Assembly (NCBI GenBank): GCA_024811115.1
Contig: JAKOGH010000429.1
Coordinates: 1-21,507, forward strand
Direction of reading: 5' to 3'
From: Terana coerulea
Taxonomy: Eukaryota > Basidiomycota > Agaricomycetes > Polyporales > Phanerochaetaceae
DNA: 21,507 nucleotides
Under the pieces are notes generated by a model. It ran no database searches. It saw only the letters and a program-made list of their open reading frames with translations, and had not been told where the DNA came from. A program made the position numbers and the translations under genes. Positions within the stretch are counted from its first letter, which is position 1; every line of letters starts with the position of its first letter. Of this stretch, positions 1 through 9,477 are shown piece by piece.

Positions 1-3000
1 GGTCCCTTTACGGCCAACGCCACATTTTCCACTAGTGACGCTACAAGCACGTTCTGGGAGACGGAGTTACCTTCACCGACCAGCGCGACATCGACGACGC
101 TGGCAAGGTCAATCCCACTTTCGCCTATTCTACGCAGGGAGAAGGCTTCGTGACCCACTACGCAACCACCCTGCTGGCCGCATTCCATTTGGCGCCTGTT
201 TTCGCTCAAGCAGACATTCTCTCACCCCCACCGCTCCGCGATGTCTATCGCGAGGCACGATCCCAGTTCACCTCATGGTGCGAGGCATTTCGAGCCTGCG
301 TTCAGCCCGCCAGCTCGACGCGGGTGAGGATTAGGGCAGTGGTCGGGGACATTCTCGCATTTTGCGAAGCTCTTCGGGTTACGGCAGCCGGGTGGGATGC
401 TTCGTTGCTTCCGCGAGTATCCCCTTGGCGCGCCTCATTGTTCGCTTTGGACGGACCTTCATACTCTCAGAGTGGCGCTCCGCTTACATTCCACGTCATC
501 GACACTTCCAACCTCTGCGACCACATCGGTGCTCTCAACATCCTCATGGCCACCACCCCGCTATTGGTGTCCTCCCCATCGCCGTTATCCTTACGGAGAC
601 TTTGTTGGAATCTGGCGAGGACCCGATGGTGGCCTTCACAGAGAGTTTGTGCGGCGATTTGACGGCCATGTCCATTCTTCTTGATCTCACTCCGACCGCC
701 TACATTTCAAAGTATAACACTACGTCCAACGCCCATGAGGTCGTCTCCTTCCGGATGAAAAGGCGGACAGCGGGGGTCAGTACCACGAACGTCTTGTCTG
801 GAAGATCCCGTCCCGTCTCAAGGGTCCAGGAAGCGGCCATTCGATTTCTTTTGAGCCTACCCAGCTGGTGGACTTGTTACTCAACATCTATCGTCAAATG
901 TTCTCGCACGAAGATGTCGTGGGTATGTTCCAAGGAGGACTCTCCTTGACTGCGTTGAAGACCGCGAATAACGTTCACTACTGCCGCAGAAGCTTCGCCG
1001 GCTTGCTCGCCAATTTGCAGAGTCGCCTACTCGTCGATTGGGAACGGGTACTGGACGACTTCATCGATCGTATTACGCGGGATCGCTCGTCGTTGGTCGG
1101 CATGAACCACTACCAGGACTTGCTGCTGCAAATGCACCTTCTCGGGATCCGCTCGAAATCCCGCTCGTACCCGGCGATCATGCCCTCACCCAGAATAAGG
1201 AGATGAGCCGCTTCCGCGACTGGGCCGTGGTGCCTCCCGTGGTCTGCATTGCTTTTGCTGTCCCTATGGCGAGGTTTCATGTCCTGGGCGAAGATGGAGC
1301 GCCGCCCACTCCAGCCATTATTCTAGAACTCTGTGGGCCGGTCTTCACCAATAACTTCTCATCAATTGAAACCATGTTCGGGAAGCTGTCTATCAAAGGC
1401 TCTGGAGAACATGCCACTGCCGTCGTCACCGAAGATCCTGCTGGAAAACGAGGTACACAATCCGTCATCGTAACCGCATGGATTCCTGCGTGGATGATTG
1501 GACACGAGCCGCGGCGTATGACAGTGCGCCTCCAACTCCTCAGTACTATCACGACCAGTAATTTCACGAACAAGCTAGGGATGCGCCTCAGCCTGTTTGA
1601 TGCCCCGCTGCGGGACGCAGATCAGATCCACGTACTCTCTTCGAGACCGACGCTGTCCAGTCAGGCAGCCCAAAGCCCCCGTATCCCCTCCGTCCCGAGG
1701 ATCGCTGAATCTACACCTTCGACTACAATTGTACTGGACAGCATGAACCAGAGGGTCGCCACGCTGACGCGACGTGCTACCATGGAAAACGCATCGGCCA
1801 AAACCTCGCTAGCGTCGAAGGCTACTCGCATCACAGTGCGACAAGTCGGCCCTTGCGACATGGAGTTGTCTGTTGGGGCCAGTCATACGAGAACTCTAGG
1901 CTTCCCGTTCACGATAGATGGCGCTAAGGCCAAACTAAGGATCGCGCGTCAGTCGGGGTGGGTTGAGGTACGGCGCATTCATTTCCTATGAGTCCGTTTC
2001 CCAACATGTTTACTGACGTTTGCCTTAGGTTGTCGCTCCTCCATCCCTCCTTGGCGATGACAACATGGCGACGATTACTCGTTTTCCGGTCGCCTGGGAC
2101 GGCGATATACTCGTGCCGTGGAATATCCATCGGCTGTACCTCGAGCGTCTGCCTACGCTTTCCACCGCTCAATTGAAAGACTTGGAGTGGGTTAACATTC
2201 ATGTTAGCCTAGCCTTCTCCGACCGTGAGAAGAAAGCACGAGAGACAAACACTATGGAGCCGATTACGCACGTCAAGGACAGTATACACAGCATGTTCGG
2301 ACGGATGGTCGGACTATACGGCCAACCGAAGAGTGTAACATTCGGCTTAAATTGCGAAGGCCATGGCGGCATCGACACTCTCATCTTGGTTACCGACATC
2401 AGGCTCGACCTTCCTGCTCATACCATCGTTGCGGACGCATTCGTCTTACCCCTCCACGACGACATCATGCACGGGATAGCGTCGGGCTTGTGGACAATCA
2501 TGCCGGTACAGGTTCATGTGACCTTGGGAGAGCTCATCGCTTGGAAAGCCTTGCTACCCAGCCTCGTCGAGCGTTGCAGGACCTGGGAGCACGGCGCGCG
2601 CTGTGCGTACAAGCTTCGCAAATCCATCCCTCTCTCGACAAAACACGGCGAGGTGCCGATATGCGACTGCGGACAAGGAAAGGTGACGGAGGCGTTCCGA
2701 CGCAAGAAGGAATGGGCGGCTTTCCTCCCGTATGTTACTCGAGTGGCTATCAGTCCGCTCTTCGCCGTTTCGTACCTCGAATCGGTGGCTGGCGCACTGA
2801 AAGACATGATGCAGTCTGGGAGGATTGGCTCCCTTAGTGGCGGTTTGCCCTCGACGGGTCCGGCTCCTAGGCCTGGAGCACAAGCTGCCGACGGACCTCG
2901 ATGCTCGAGTTGCCGTGGGTCGCTTCCAGGTGGCAAGCACAAAGTCTGCAGCCAGTGCAAGAAAGCGACCTACTGCAGCAGGGAGTGTCAGGTGGCGGAC

Positions 3001-3036
3001 TGGAAAAGGCACAAGCAGGAGTGCACAAAAGCGTGA
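1..3036 (+). CDS. MYND zinc-finger protein, 5' partial, reading frame broken several times
   Basis: This is the 3' part of a large gene that begins before the window. Recognisable protein runs through three frames: about 48-580 (from HVLGDG), 581-775 (TETLLESGED), 777-1150 (GQYHERLVWK) and 1143-1967 (DPLEIPLVPGD). Each of the last three changes equals the loss of one base (or 3n+1). An upstream frame change near 45-57 joins the first bases (GPFTANATFS). A 61-bp intron at 1968-2028 (donor GTACGG, branch CTGAC, acceptor TAG) joins in phase to the last exon, 2029-3036. That exon ends in a MYND finger at about 2902-3027 with spacing C-x2-C-x11-C-x2-C-x5-C-x3-C-x7-H-x3-C. MYND fingers bind zinc and mediate protein-protein contacts. 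The architecture resembles Agaricomycete proteins that often carry an N-terminal DUF4470 domain, which would lie upstream; that family assignment is from memory. The frame breaks mean either a pseudogene or base-calling errors. Molecular function is unknown. Confidence 0.8.
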
Positions 3037-3267
3037 GACATGTGCATGAAAGCCATGCATCCTGGCCTCAGCCGACCGCTGTGGCAGCTGCAGACGCAGG
3101 AGATTGTTGCTCGGTAGGATTTGAGGTTGATTGCGAATGTTGCTGCTAATGTGTTGAACGGTGGTTAAGGCCTGCAATCTTGTCACCGCGTTGTATGAGT
3201 ATCATGTACTTCTTGAATGTATGCCATTTGCGCTGCTGAATTGACCTGGAGTCAAGTTGAGAGCAAA

Positions 3268-3328
3268 CTTGATGCGCCTTTTGAACGTTGATGCGCACGC
3301 TCCGTGGCGCATCAAATGGCGCATCAAG
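3268..3328. repeat. Nested inverted repeat built from four TTGATGCGC units
   Basis: The outer arms CTTGATGCGCC (3268-3278) and GGCGCATCAAG (3318-3328) are perfect 11-bp reverse complements. The inner arms TTGATGCGC (3288-3296) and GCGCATCAA (3307-3315) are perfect 9-bp reverse complements with a 10-base loop. The same 9-bp unit thus occurs four times, two direct and two inverted, within 61 bp. It could fold as a two-tier hairpin in RNA or cruciform DNA, act as a dimeric binding site, or be the remnant of a small inverted-repeat element. Confidence 0.75.
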
Positions 3329-3332
3329 TCAG

Positions 3333-3346
3333 CGCTCGCGCGAGCG
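3333..3346. repeat. 14-bp perfect GC palindrome
   Basis: CGCTCGCGCGAGCG is its own reverse complement and lies directly after the nested inverted repeat. Its function is unknown. Confidence 0.7.
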
Positions 3347-3705
3347 TCGTTCTCATCTACTTTACTTGGGCCAAGTCACTACTTAGTCCGAGTGTCACCA
3401 TTCCAATTCATGCAAAGAATGCTCTTCCAAATCATAGTCCAATCTGCAATGTCGAAGACTAAGCAATTCAACCTCTTGCACAGCTCCTACCAACTACCGC
3501 CACAAATGCGCGACATTCAATCTTCTACTCTACAGCTGTACTGCTATGAATAAATACGCAATATTACGAAGTGTCAGATGCGACACATATGCTACAAGTA
3601 CCGTGTTATGATGTTACTGTACAGTATTAGCACGAAGGACGTCCATAGGCTGACGATGCTCGCGACCAGAATCATGACCGATGCTGAAAATCGAGTGATC
3701 CAGCC

Positions 3706-4562
3706 TCAAAAGAAGTAGCCTCCAATAGCCAGCTCCATCGCAATTGGCACTTCGGCGACTTCAGGCCTCTCCTTCTCCGCTACAGGCTCCTCCGGAGGGT
3801 CTTCGGCGCGTTCGCCGCGGTAGAGTACGTGCCGAGTGCCTATCGCGACCTCGCGCTCGCCATCACGGCTATTTTGGCGCGACGGCGGGGACGGCATGGC
3901 GACCAACACGGTGAGCTGCGCGGGGTGGACGGTCGGAGCGGTGCGCCGCGCTGAGGGAGCGGGCGGTGTGCTGACAGCGACAGCGCGGGTTGTGAGGATC
4001 AAACTCTACGGGATGTGAACGTGTGATGCGTACTGTCGTGGTCTGGTGCGACTGCTGGTGTCGTCATCCTGCGCAGACTTGCTTCTGTGGCCTCGGGAAG
4101 AGACAATAGGGATCCTCCGGGGATGGAACTCGAGGGATAGAGGCTATGAGGTTCACCGGTTAGTTTGCACGTATAGGAGGAGTGGTATGACAAACTCACG
4201 TTCAAAGTGTTGCGCTCACCATCCACCTTAACCGAGTTGAGGGACACCTCCCACAACTCTGGCTCCTCTGTCCCATATAACCGCTTTTCTGGATCTGAAT
4301 CCTCCGACGTCGACGTCGACGCCTCCGGGTGGAACAGTGTTCTCCGATGGTTTAGGATGCCTCCTGCGAGAAGGATCCCATAGACAACAACGCTGGCAAT
4401 AACCACGACTGGCAGAATTGTCGCGATAATCCGCGTTGCGGTGGGGTGTTTGGATGTAGGCCCATCTGAGCCGGCCGTCGACGAAGGCGACGGAATCGAA
4501 GAAAAGGAGAAGATGTCAGAGAGCGTGGGTGTTGAAAGTGATGCCGTGGTGATACTGGCCAT
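3706..4562 (-). CDS. Small single-pass membrane protein, member A of an unnamed family
   Basis: Three exons are inferred: 4200-4562, 4034-4143 and 3706-3970, giving 245 residues. Intron 1 (4144-4199, 56 bp) has donor GTGAGT, branch CTAAC and acceptor TAG. Intron 2 (3971-4033, 63 bp) is less certain: a GTAGAG donor at 4009 would give only 39 bp. Residues 1-42 are Ser/Thr/Pro-rich, about 45-69 form one hydrophobic helix, and HRR follows, suggesting N-out, C-in topology. PELWEV is at 101-106. Intron 1 falls just before PLSLEF, and LTVLVAMPSP lies at about 177-186, followed by AIGTRHV. The start ATG opens the frame and is preceded by a pyrimidine-rich leader. The same motifs and intron phases recur in the genes at 5402-6384 and 15876-16763. 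No biochemical function is recognised; no enzyme motif is visible. Confidence 0.75.
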
Positions 4563-5401
4563 CGTAAGAATGCGGAAGAAAGAGAGTGAGGGGTTTGAAG
4601 TTATGAAGAGGTGGGTGTGAAGCGATGCCAGCCGTCAAAGTGGGAGTAGAGAGCACAACACGAACGCCAGGAATATCCCTACGTCCGGTCGGGCATGGGG
4701 ATATGAAGACTGTTAGAGAGAAGATTGAGGGCCCGGGCGGAGGCGTCGCGTTCCCAGTTTGCTATCCATGCTCCACGGCCTGAAACCCTTCGAAGTTTCG
4801 CGGTTTGCCGCCCCTATTCACCGAGTTTGTCTGGACGCCGCTGGGATCTGATTGGCTCAGCGACGAGGGTTTGAGTTTGACCACGCATAAAGAACTGTAC
4901 GGGAGGAGCCGTGTAGTGCCATGGCCTCCGCAGGAGGAGGCATCAAGGCAGGCGTCGCTCAGCGACTCGCTGAATATCTCAGTAGCCTCCTTCCAGGAAA
5001 TACTGTTCAGAAAATGGCATTTACTAGAGCGTTGAGGAAGGAACTGACCACATATGTTCTGTGATAGGGGTGATATCGCGAGACGGTCAGTAAGCAAGAC
5101 ATGGACAGCGTTCGATCAGGGGAGTCTCGGACTCATTTCGAACGAGACAAACCCGAGTCGGCGGCAAGAGCGGAGTGGTAATAAAGTTCAGAGCGGTGAT
5201 CCGCCCTTTGTGATCGTTGATGCGCCGTACCAAAGCAGCGTCTTTCTCCACGAGCAGGCTCTTGCATAGCAGCTATGACGGAAAGGTTGAAACCAGGGCC
5301 AATCCAATCATATACATGAATGAGTGTGAATACAGCTGTGCTATGTTACATGTCTACAGTTGGTGATTAAATTATACATATACGTAGTCCCATGCAGTCC
5401 A
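4563..5401. other. Upstream region of membrane-protein gene A; no recognised gene
   Basis: This 839-bp spacer separates the start of gene A from the 3' end of gene B, both on the minus strand. The first 70 bp upstream of gene A are pyrimidine-rich on the coding strand, typical of a fungal leader. Open frames of up to 111 codons occur on both strands but show no recognisable domain, and overlapping each other they look like chance. A CCAAT-type pentamer is listed separately. Confidence 0.55.
4851..4855 (-). promoter_or_regulatory. CCAAT box upstream of membrane-protein gene A
   Basis: The plus strand reads ATTGG, so the gene strand reads CCAAT, about 290 bp upstream of the gene A ATG. This is the core recognition sequence of the CCAAT-binding (HAP/NF-Y) complex. 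A pentamer occurs often by chance, so only position and orientation support it. Confidence 0.3.
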
Positions 5402-6384
5402 TTAGATCCTTTCCAAGGACGAACCGACAGCCTTGTAATATATGGACTGAGTCTGCGAGCCAGCCGCGTAGGACTCAGACTGGGGTGGCATCTCAAAGCC
5501 GTGCTCCTTCAACCTCCTCGCAAACTCTTCGGCAGGAGTCTCAGTGAACTCGTACGGTTCACCGCGAGCAGGGAGCCGCGTGGTTCCCTAGAACGAACTC
5601 CTGCGACGGCTGCCCAGGTAGACGATTCTGCGAAGGCATGGAGACGATGAAGGACACCTGAGCTTGCTTCATCGATCTATCTTTCGGTGAGTGCTGTCCC
5701 TGCAGCACGGACTGCGACGTATTCGACCGTGAGAATGTTGGGAAGTACCTGAGAACGTGGGGAATAATCAGCGAATATTCACGCGTCCACCAGCTTTACG
5801 ATACTCACCATGGCTTTGGTTTCCCATCATGACCAGCCTGCTCCGCAAAGCTGGATGCTTTTGGCGAGTCCGCCTGGAGTTCCACCGCGATAGGCTGGTA
5901 CAAAAATTGCTTATATCAGCGCGATCCGTGTTGTGCCGCGACGCAGAGGTGAACTTACGAGTAGCGCCTCCAGGTCTTTCTCGAGCTCAGCCTCCTCGAC
6001 GTCCAAGTCGATCTCAAACAACTTTGGCCGGCGCAGTTTCTTCTTCTTGGGCCGCGGCACCACCCGCCCTTCCTCGACGTCCAGCCGCCGCGCGTCGGCG
6101 TCCTGCATGCGCATCCGCCGCCGCCGCCTGCTGTGCACCATGCCGCACACGAAGAAGAGCGCGAGGAAGCAGACGAAGCCGATGAGGAACGCGGGGAGGA
6201 TCGTCGTGATTTTCTTGAGGTCGTTGCGGTCGCTCGGGTTGTCGAACTGGTTGACGGTGGTGGTCGGCGAGGCGACCGTCACGGTCGCCGTCGCGCCCGG
6301 ATCCGTCACCGTCGTGGCCGCCACCGCTGTTGGGTTGGGCCTGATCACCGTGAACGCAGGCGCGCCGGAGAGGATGGTGTTCAT
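5402..6384 (-). CDS. Small single-pass membrane protein, member B of the unnamed family; one frame break
   Basis: Exons are 5959-6384, 5809-5894 and 5402-5748. Intron 1 (5895-5958, 64 bp, GTAAGT...CAG) is phase 0 and intron 2 (5749-5808, 60 bp, GTGAGT...CAG) is phase 2. A Thr/Ala-rich N-terminus precedes a helix at about residues 60-84, then five arginines and a KKKK stretch (cytoplasmic side). PKLFEI is at 120-125. PIAVEL starts exon 2, and QVSFIVSMPS lies at 201-210. The frame then stops at a TGA (5559-5561), but if the GGG at 5586-5588 (CCC on plus) is read one base shorter the motif LGTTRL appears and coding continues to a TAA at 5402, for about 285 residues. Coding quality continues past the break, so the extra G looks like an error or a recent mutation. 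It is the tandem neighbour of member A and lies just downstream of PRI1 on the same strand. Function unknown. Confidence 0.72.
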
Positions 6385-6900
6385 CGTGCCGTTCTACGAA
6401 CACGGGCCTGGGTGGTGGTGGGAGGAGAGATTGGGAGATGGCAGGATGGCCGCATCGCGCACAGGGTGTTCTTGTACGGTGATGGCTCGAAGCCTAGACA
6501 AGGTTCGGCGAAGCTGCTTGACGTTAGATGAGGAAGGCGTTGAATGGGCAGCCGTGCATGCTTTGGGCATGTCCCTTGTACATGGGCGTCTGCACCGTGG
6601 CAGGCGGCGTGATGGCGAGGTGCTACCGCCGCCCGCTCGCCGACCTGCCATATATGCATTGACATTATACCACGTCGCTGTGCAGGCCGTAGAATTATAC
6701 AATGCGTACGTTGTCCGGGCAGAAGAAGGCCGCAGGTCTTGGGAAACGGGACACGGCGGGTTGGGTATCCATGCAATGTCAATTGTCGCATAGAAGGGAT
6801 ATGCGCAGCTCTAGGGATACATGAAACCATACACAGAATCAGCCTCACAATAACCTGAGCGAAGAGAGATGAAACCACTAGCAGATAGACCCTATACAAA
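6385..6900. other. Spacer between PRI1 and membrane-protein gene B; likely gene B promoter
   Basis: About 515 bp lie between the PRI1 stop codon and the gene B start. Several open frames of 60-200 codons cross this GC-rich stretch on both strands but none shows a recognisable domain, and the longest is antisense to or overlaps the gene B 5' end. It most likely holds the gene B promoter and leader and the PRI1 3' UTR. Confidence 0.5.
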
Positions 6901-8423
6901 TCACCACGCGAGATCTGTAAGGCAGAAGCGAGGCTGCAGGTAAGTGCATGTTTTCGCAAGACGCTGGAGAGACGCACTTATTGGCACTGTCTCGCGCTTC
7001 GTTTTTCTGACCTCCTCCATCAGCGCAAGTGCATGCTTGTCTAGCATCTCGACGTACGGCCTCAGTGAGGTCCTCTCCCAGTCTATTCGAGGCTCAGTTG
7101 CAGTGATGATGCGCGCACGAAGCCTTCGAACATACCTGAATGGTGCTCAGCACCGTCTCCGCTGTCCTTGACGTCGTTCAGCTCCTTCAGCAACTGCCCC
7201 ACCGTTGGGACAAGCTTTGGGTTGAATTTGTCTATTTTCAGGGGTCTACGGGTACGCACACGCGACCTGTCTTTGGATGAACACAAAACGGCGCTTTGAG
7301 CAAGTGGTTTCGATGTTTCGACACCTCGGCATCCAACCTAGGATACGTGTATTGCAGAATAATATCCTCAATGGCTACTTCGAGCACCCTCTAAGGTTAC
7401 GTTCCAATACATCAATTATGTGGCACACGGTAAAAGATGAGAACGTTCTCACCTTTTCGTTCAAGCTCTTTTTCAGCCCTTTCCGAATATTTTCCACGTC
7501 TTCCCACTTCTTCTCGGATGACCGGCCCTTATCATTGGTCCACTGAGGCTTTAGGTCTGCTGCAACACTTGAAGGAAGGAGCTCTAAAAGGCTACGCCAG
7601 CCATCCTCGGAGCAAAAGCAGTTCTGGTCCTGCAGAATGATCGCCGTAAACGCCTTCCTCAAAAGTTCTCGTGTCGCCCTAGTCGATGTCAGCAGTAAAA
7701 CAAAGCTCAGGAATAGGAAACGCACTCTAGTGATGGCGGCAACGGTTTTGTTCCTATCCTGACATTGACCTTCTTGTGCTGGTCCTTTCCACCCTGAATG
7801 ACGGTCATCCACCCAACCAGTGCCCGCCGCTGCTCGTCCGTCAGTTCCATCGCCGCCTTGTCACTGATCCACAAGTGGATACCACGTCGACCAGAGTACA
7901 CCCATAGGAGATGTTGGTACCCGAAGCTCTCGCGAAGGGAGTTGTCGAGGACCTTGACGGCGGCGGCGATGAACTTCCAGCAGCGGCGACAGATTTTGCG
8001 TCGGAGCAGCAGGTACGAATGCTGTCGTAGTCTGTCATATCGATATCGAAGACGAGTTCGCGTTGCAAGGGTTGGAAGGAGCCGGGGCGCGTGAGCTTCT
8101 TGTCTCGTGGCTATTAGGTCGTCAGTAGTGCACATACATCCAAGCAGCGCGACAGTACGCACTCGTGCGGTATACATTGGCCCAATCTCAAAACGCGTCG
8201 GGTTCATCGTGCACACCTGCTTCTTCAGCTCGTCCGCCGTGGTGAAGGACTGGTAGCGCAGGTACACGTCGCCCTGCAGCGTAAACGCGAACTCGCGGTT
8301 CATGAAGAGCTTCGTCGGCGCGTGCTCGTGGTTCAGCCAGTGAAATATGGATTTGAAGGGGTAGAGTCTTCGGTAGAACGCGAGCATGAGCTCGGGCGTG
8401 AGGGGCTCTTCGTCGACTTGCAT
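6901..8423 (-). CDS. PRI1: DNA primase small (catalytic) subunit, with two one-base frame breaks
   Basis: The catalytic subunit of the Pol alpha-primase complex makes RNA primers in the nucleus. Six exons: 8163-8423, 7726-8110, 7453-7678, 7136-7390, 6978-7082 and 6901-6914. Introns: 8111-8162, 7679-7725, 7391-7452, 7083-7135 and 6915-6977; the last is optional, being in frame. Allowing two one-base deletions the protein is about 415 residues, close to human PRIM1 (420). The catalytic Asp pair is D109/D111 in VFDIDMTD, the zinc cysteines are C121, C122, C128 and C131, SGRRG with H166 follows, and D311 (PRLD), K323 and H329 match the third acidic residue and nucleotide contacts. One break is in the A4 run at 7994-7997 (T4 on plus), inside the zinc motif. 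The other is in the C4 run at 7241-7244 (G4 on plus), where VDP meets LKIDKF. Exon lengths fit the splice phases only if one base is restored at each. The start is the first in-frame ATG ([12 protein letters not shown]). Confidence 0.93.
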
Positions 8424-8826
8424 GGTCACGTTGGCCCAGACCGTATGTGGAGTGTGGAGGACGTTTCACGCGTTCTGTACGCGACATTCAGCAATCACAG
8501 ATCCGAAGAATTCCTGTGAGCCTGAAACAAGAGTAGATTCATACGTACCAATAGTACAAACAGGCTACACTGCCGCGGAATGCTCCACAACCGACGCTCG
8601 ACGCTTTTCGTTATGGTTTGATTTTCTTCGCTCAGAGTGAAGCAGTATATCTTCAGAATAGAGCAATAGTTCAAGGGCTACAGGTTTTGAGGCGGTGGTT
8701 AGAGGTAGGATGAGGTCGACGAGTGTGAGGGCGAGTGAGGGCGAGAGACAAGAGCTACGCCCCGTTAGCGCCAGTCGCGTCGCGTTAATTGTTGGATTAC
8801 TTAATCCACGTGGCGACATTTCCTGC
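8424..8826. other. PRI1 upstream region
   Basis: About 400 bp separate the PRI1 start from the mobile element. No coding sequence is recognised. It contains the MluI-type box listed separately and several CGCG-rich words. Purine-rich plus-strand sequence near 8700-8750 (repeated GAGGGCGAG) is pyrimidine-rich on the gene strand. Confidence 0.5.
8468..8473. promoter_or_regulatory. ACGCGT box (MCB, MBF site) upstream of PRI1
   Basis: The palindromic hexamer ACGCGT lies about 45 bp upstream of the PRI1 ATG. In yeasts this is the MluI cell-cycle box bound by MBF, which drives G1/S transcription of replication genes including primase. Position and target gene fit; use in this organism is inferred. 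Confidence 0.45.
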
Positions 8827-9168
8827 ACTACAGTCTCTTTCATATTAGACCATATTTACAGAGACCCTCCGACAAATCCCCGTTCCAAGTTGGAGCAGCA
8901 AGCATAAGCCCCACCGCGACTACTCCAAGTCTGACGCTAGGTCCTGGCGGGGACCAGCCAATCATTTCCTGGATTTTTGGTGTAGCGCTTTGTCTCGGCA
9001 AGCTCCCGTACAAGTGGGAGCGCGAACATTTCCTGGATTTTCGCAGCCGCCCGCTGTAAATATGGTCTATTATTCTGCAGTCGACCGATTTTCCGCGTTG
9101 TTTGGTTTGCGCAAACAAATCCCTTATAAGGTAACGCATCACGTCACCCATGTTATGTCATGGCTGCT
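8827..9168 (+). repeat. Left arm of inverted repeat (interrupted)
   Basis: The arm is 117 bp once 8848-9072 is subtracted. It reads outward to inward from ACTACAGTC to ATGGCTGCT and contains the palindrome TTTGCGCAAA. Confidence 0.75.
8848..9067. mobile_element. 220-bp MITE-like insertion nested in the left arm
   Basis: The insertion has 14-bp perfect terminal inverted repeats, GACCATATTTACAG at 8848-8861 and its reverse complement at 9054-9067, and is flanked by direct TATTA repeats (8843-8847 and 9068-9072). The right arm of the host element carries the uninterrupted sequence with a single TATTA, an internal empty site that defines the insertion exactly. Inside are two direct copies of CATTTCCTGGATTTT (near 8964 and 9027) and a GCTCCC/GGGAGC hairpin, but no coding capacity. 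A five-base target duplication is not diagnostic. Because TA flanks the repeats, a TA-targeting origin cannot be fully excluded. Confidence 0.78.
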
Positions 9169-9230
9169 GGCCCTCTGAGCCAAAGGCGTGACGCGGGGCG
9201 AAGGGGTGCGGAGGACTTGAAGGCATTATA

Positions 9231-9477
9231 TTACACTTGCTCTAGTATGCAGTAGCAGAAAAATGCGTGTCCTTTGGTAGTTCTCACCAAATGATCAAGC
9301 TCATCAGTAGCAACCTTTGGATCCGGGGTCACGTCCCGCTTCTCCAACAGGCTTGCATCTCTGGTGAGGTCAATTCCCTTCTCCGCAAGCACTGCGAGAC
9401 AAGCCTGGATGATACAGGACCTTACCATTTGCTTGCAGCATGCGAAGCCTGCACACTCTCGCAGCTCTGCGCAACTC
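9231..9477 (-). other. Open, protein-like segment in the element core, possibly a captured gene fragment
   Basis: The minus strand is open from inside the right arm through the core to a TAA at 9231. The core part (from about EKGIDLTRDA to CYCILEQV) has an even, protein-like composition rather than low complexity, and a GTAAGG donor-like site lies at about 9428. I do not recognise a family. It may be a fragment of a host gene picked up by the element or a remnant of the element's own protein; chance is possible. Confidence 0.3.

Larger units (their letters stand above)
3037..3705. other. Convergent intergenic region without a recognised gene
   Basis: This lies between the 3' ends of the MYND gene (+) and the small membrane-protein gene (-). 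Short open frames here carry no recognisable motif. The notable content is a cluster of inverted repeats at 3268-3346, listed separately, and a further short palindrome-like CTTGG/CCAAG element near 3367-3377. Confidence 0.6.

Noticed and set aside
5911..6977. Several long open frames on both strands over the 5' end of gene B (for example plus 5933-6793, minus 6014-6403 and minus 6381-6977)
   Set aside because: They are antisense to or out of frame with gene B, in very GC-rich DNA that has few stop codons; their translations are Arg-rich without a domain, while gene B has splice signals and family motifs.
8840..9178. Short open frames on both strands across the left arm of the inverted repeat
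   Set aside because: They read through arm and insertion sequence, including the boundary of the nested element, so they cannot be ancestral genes.
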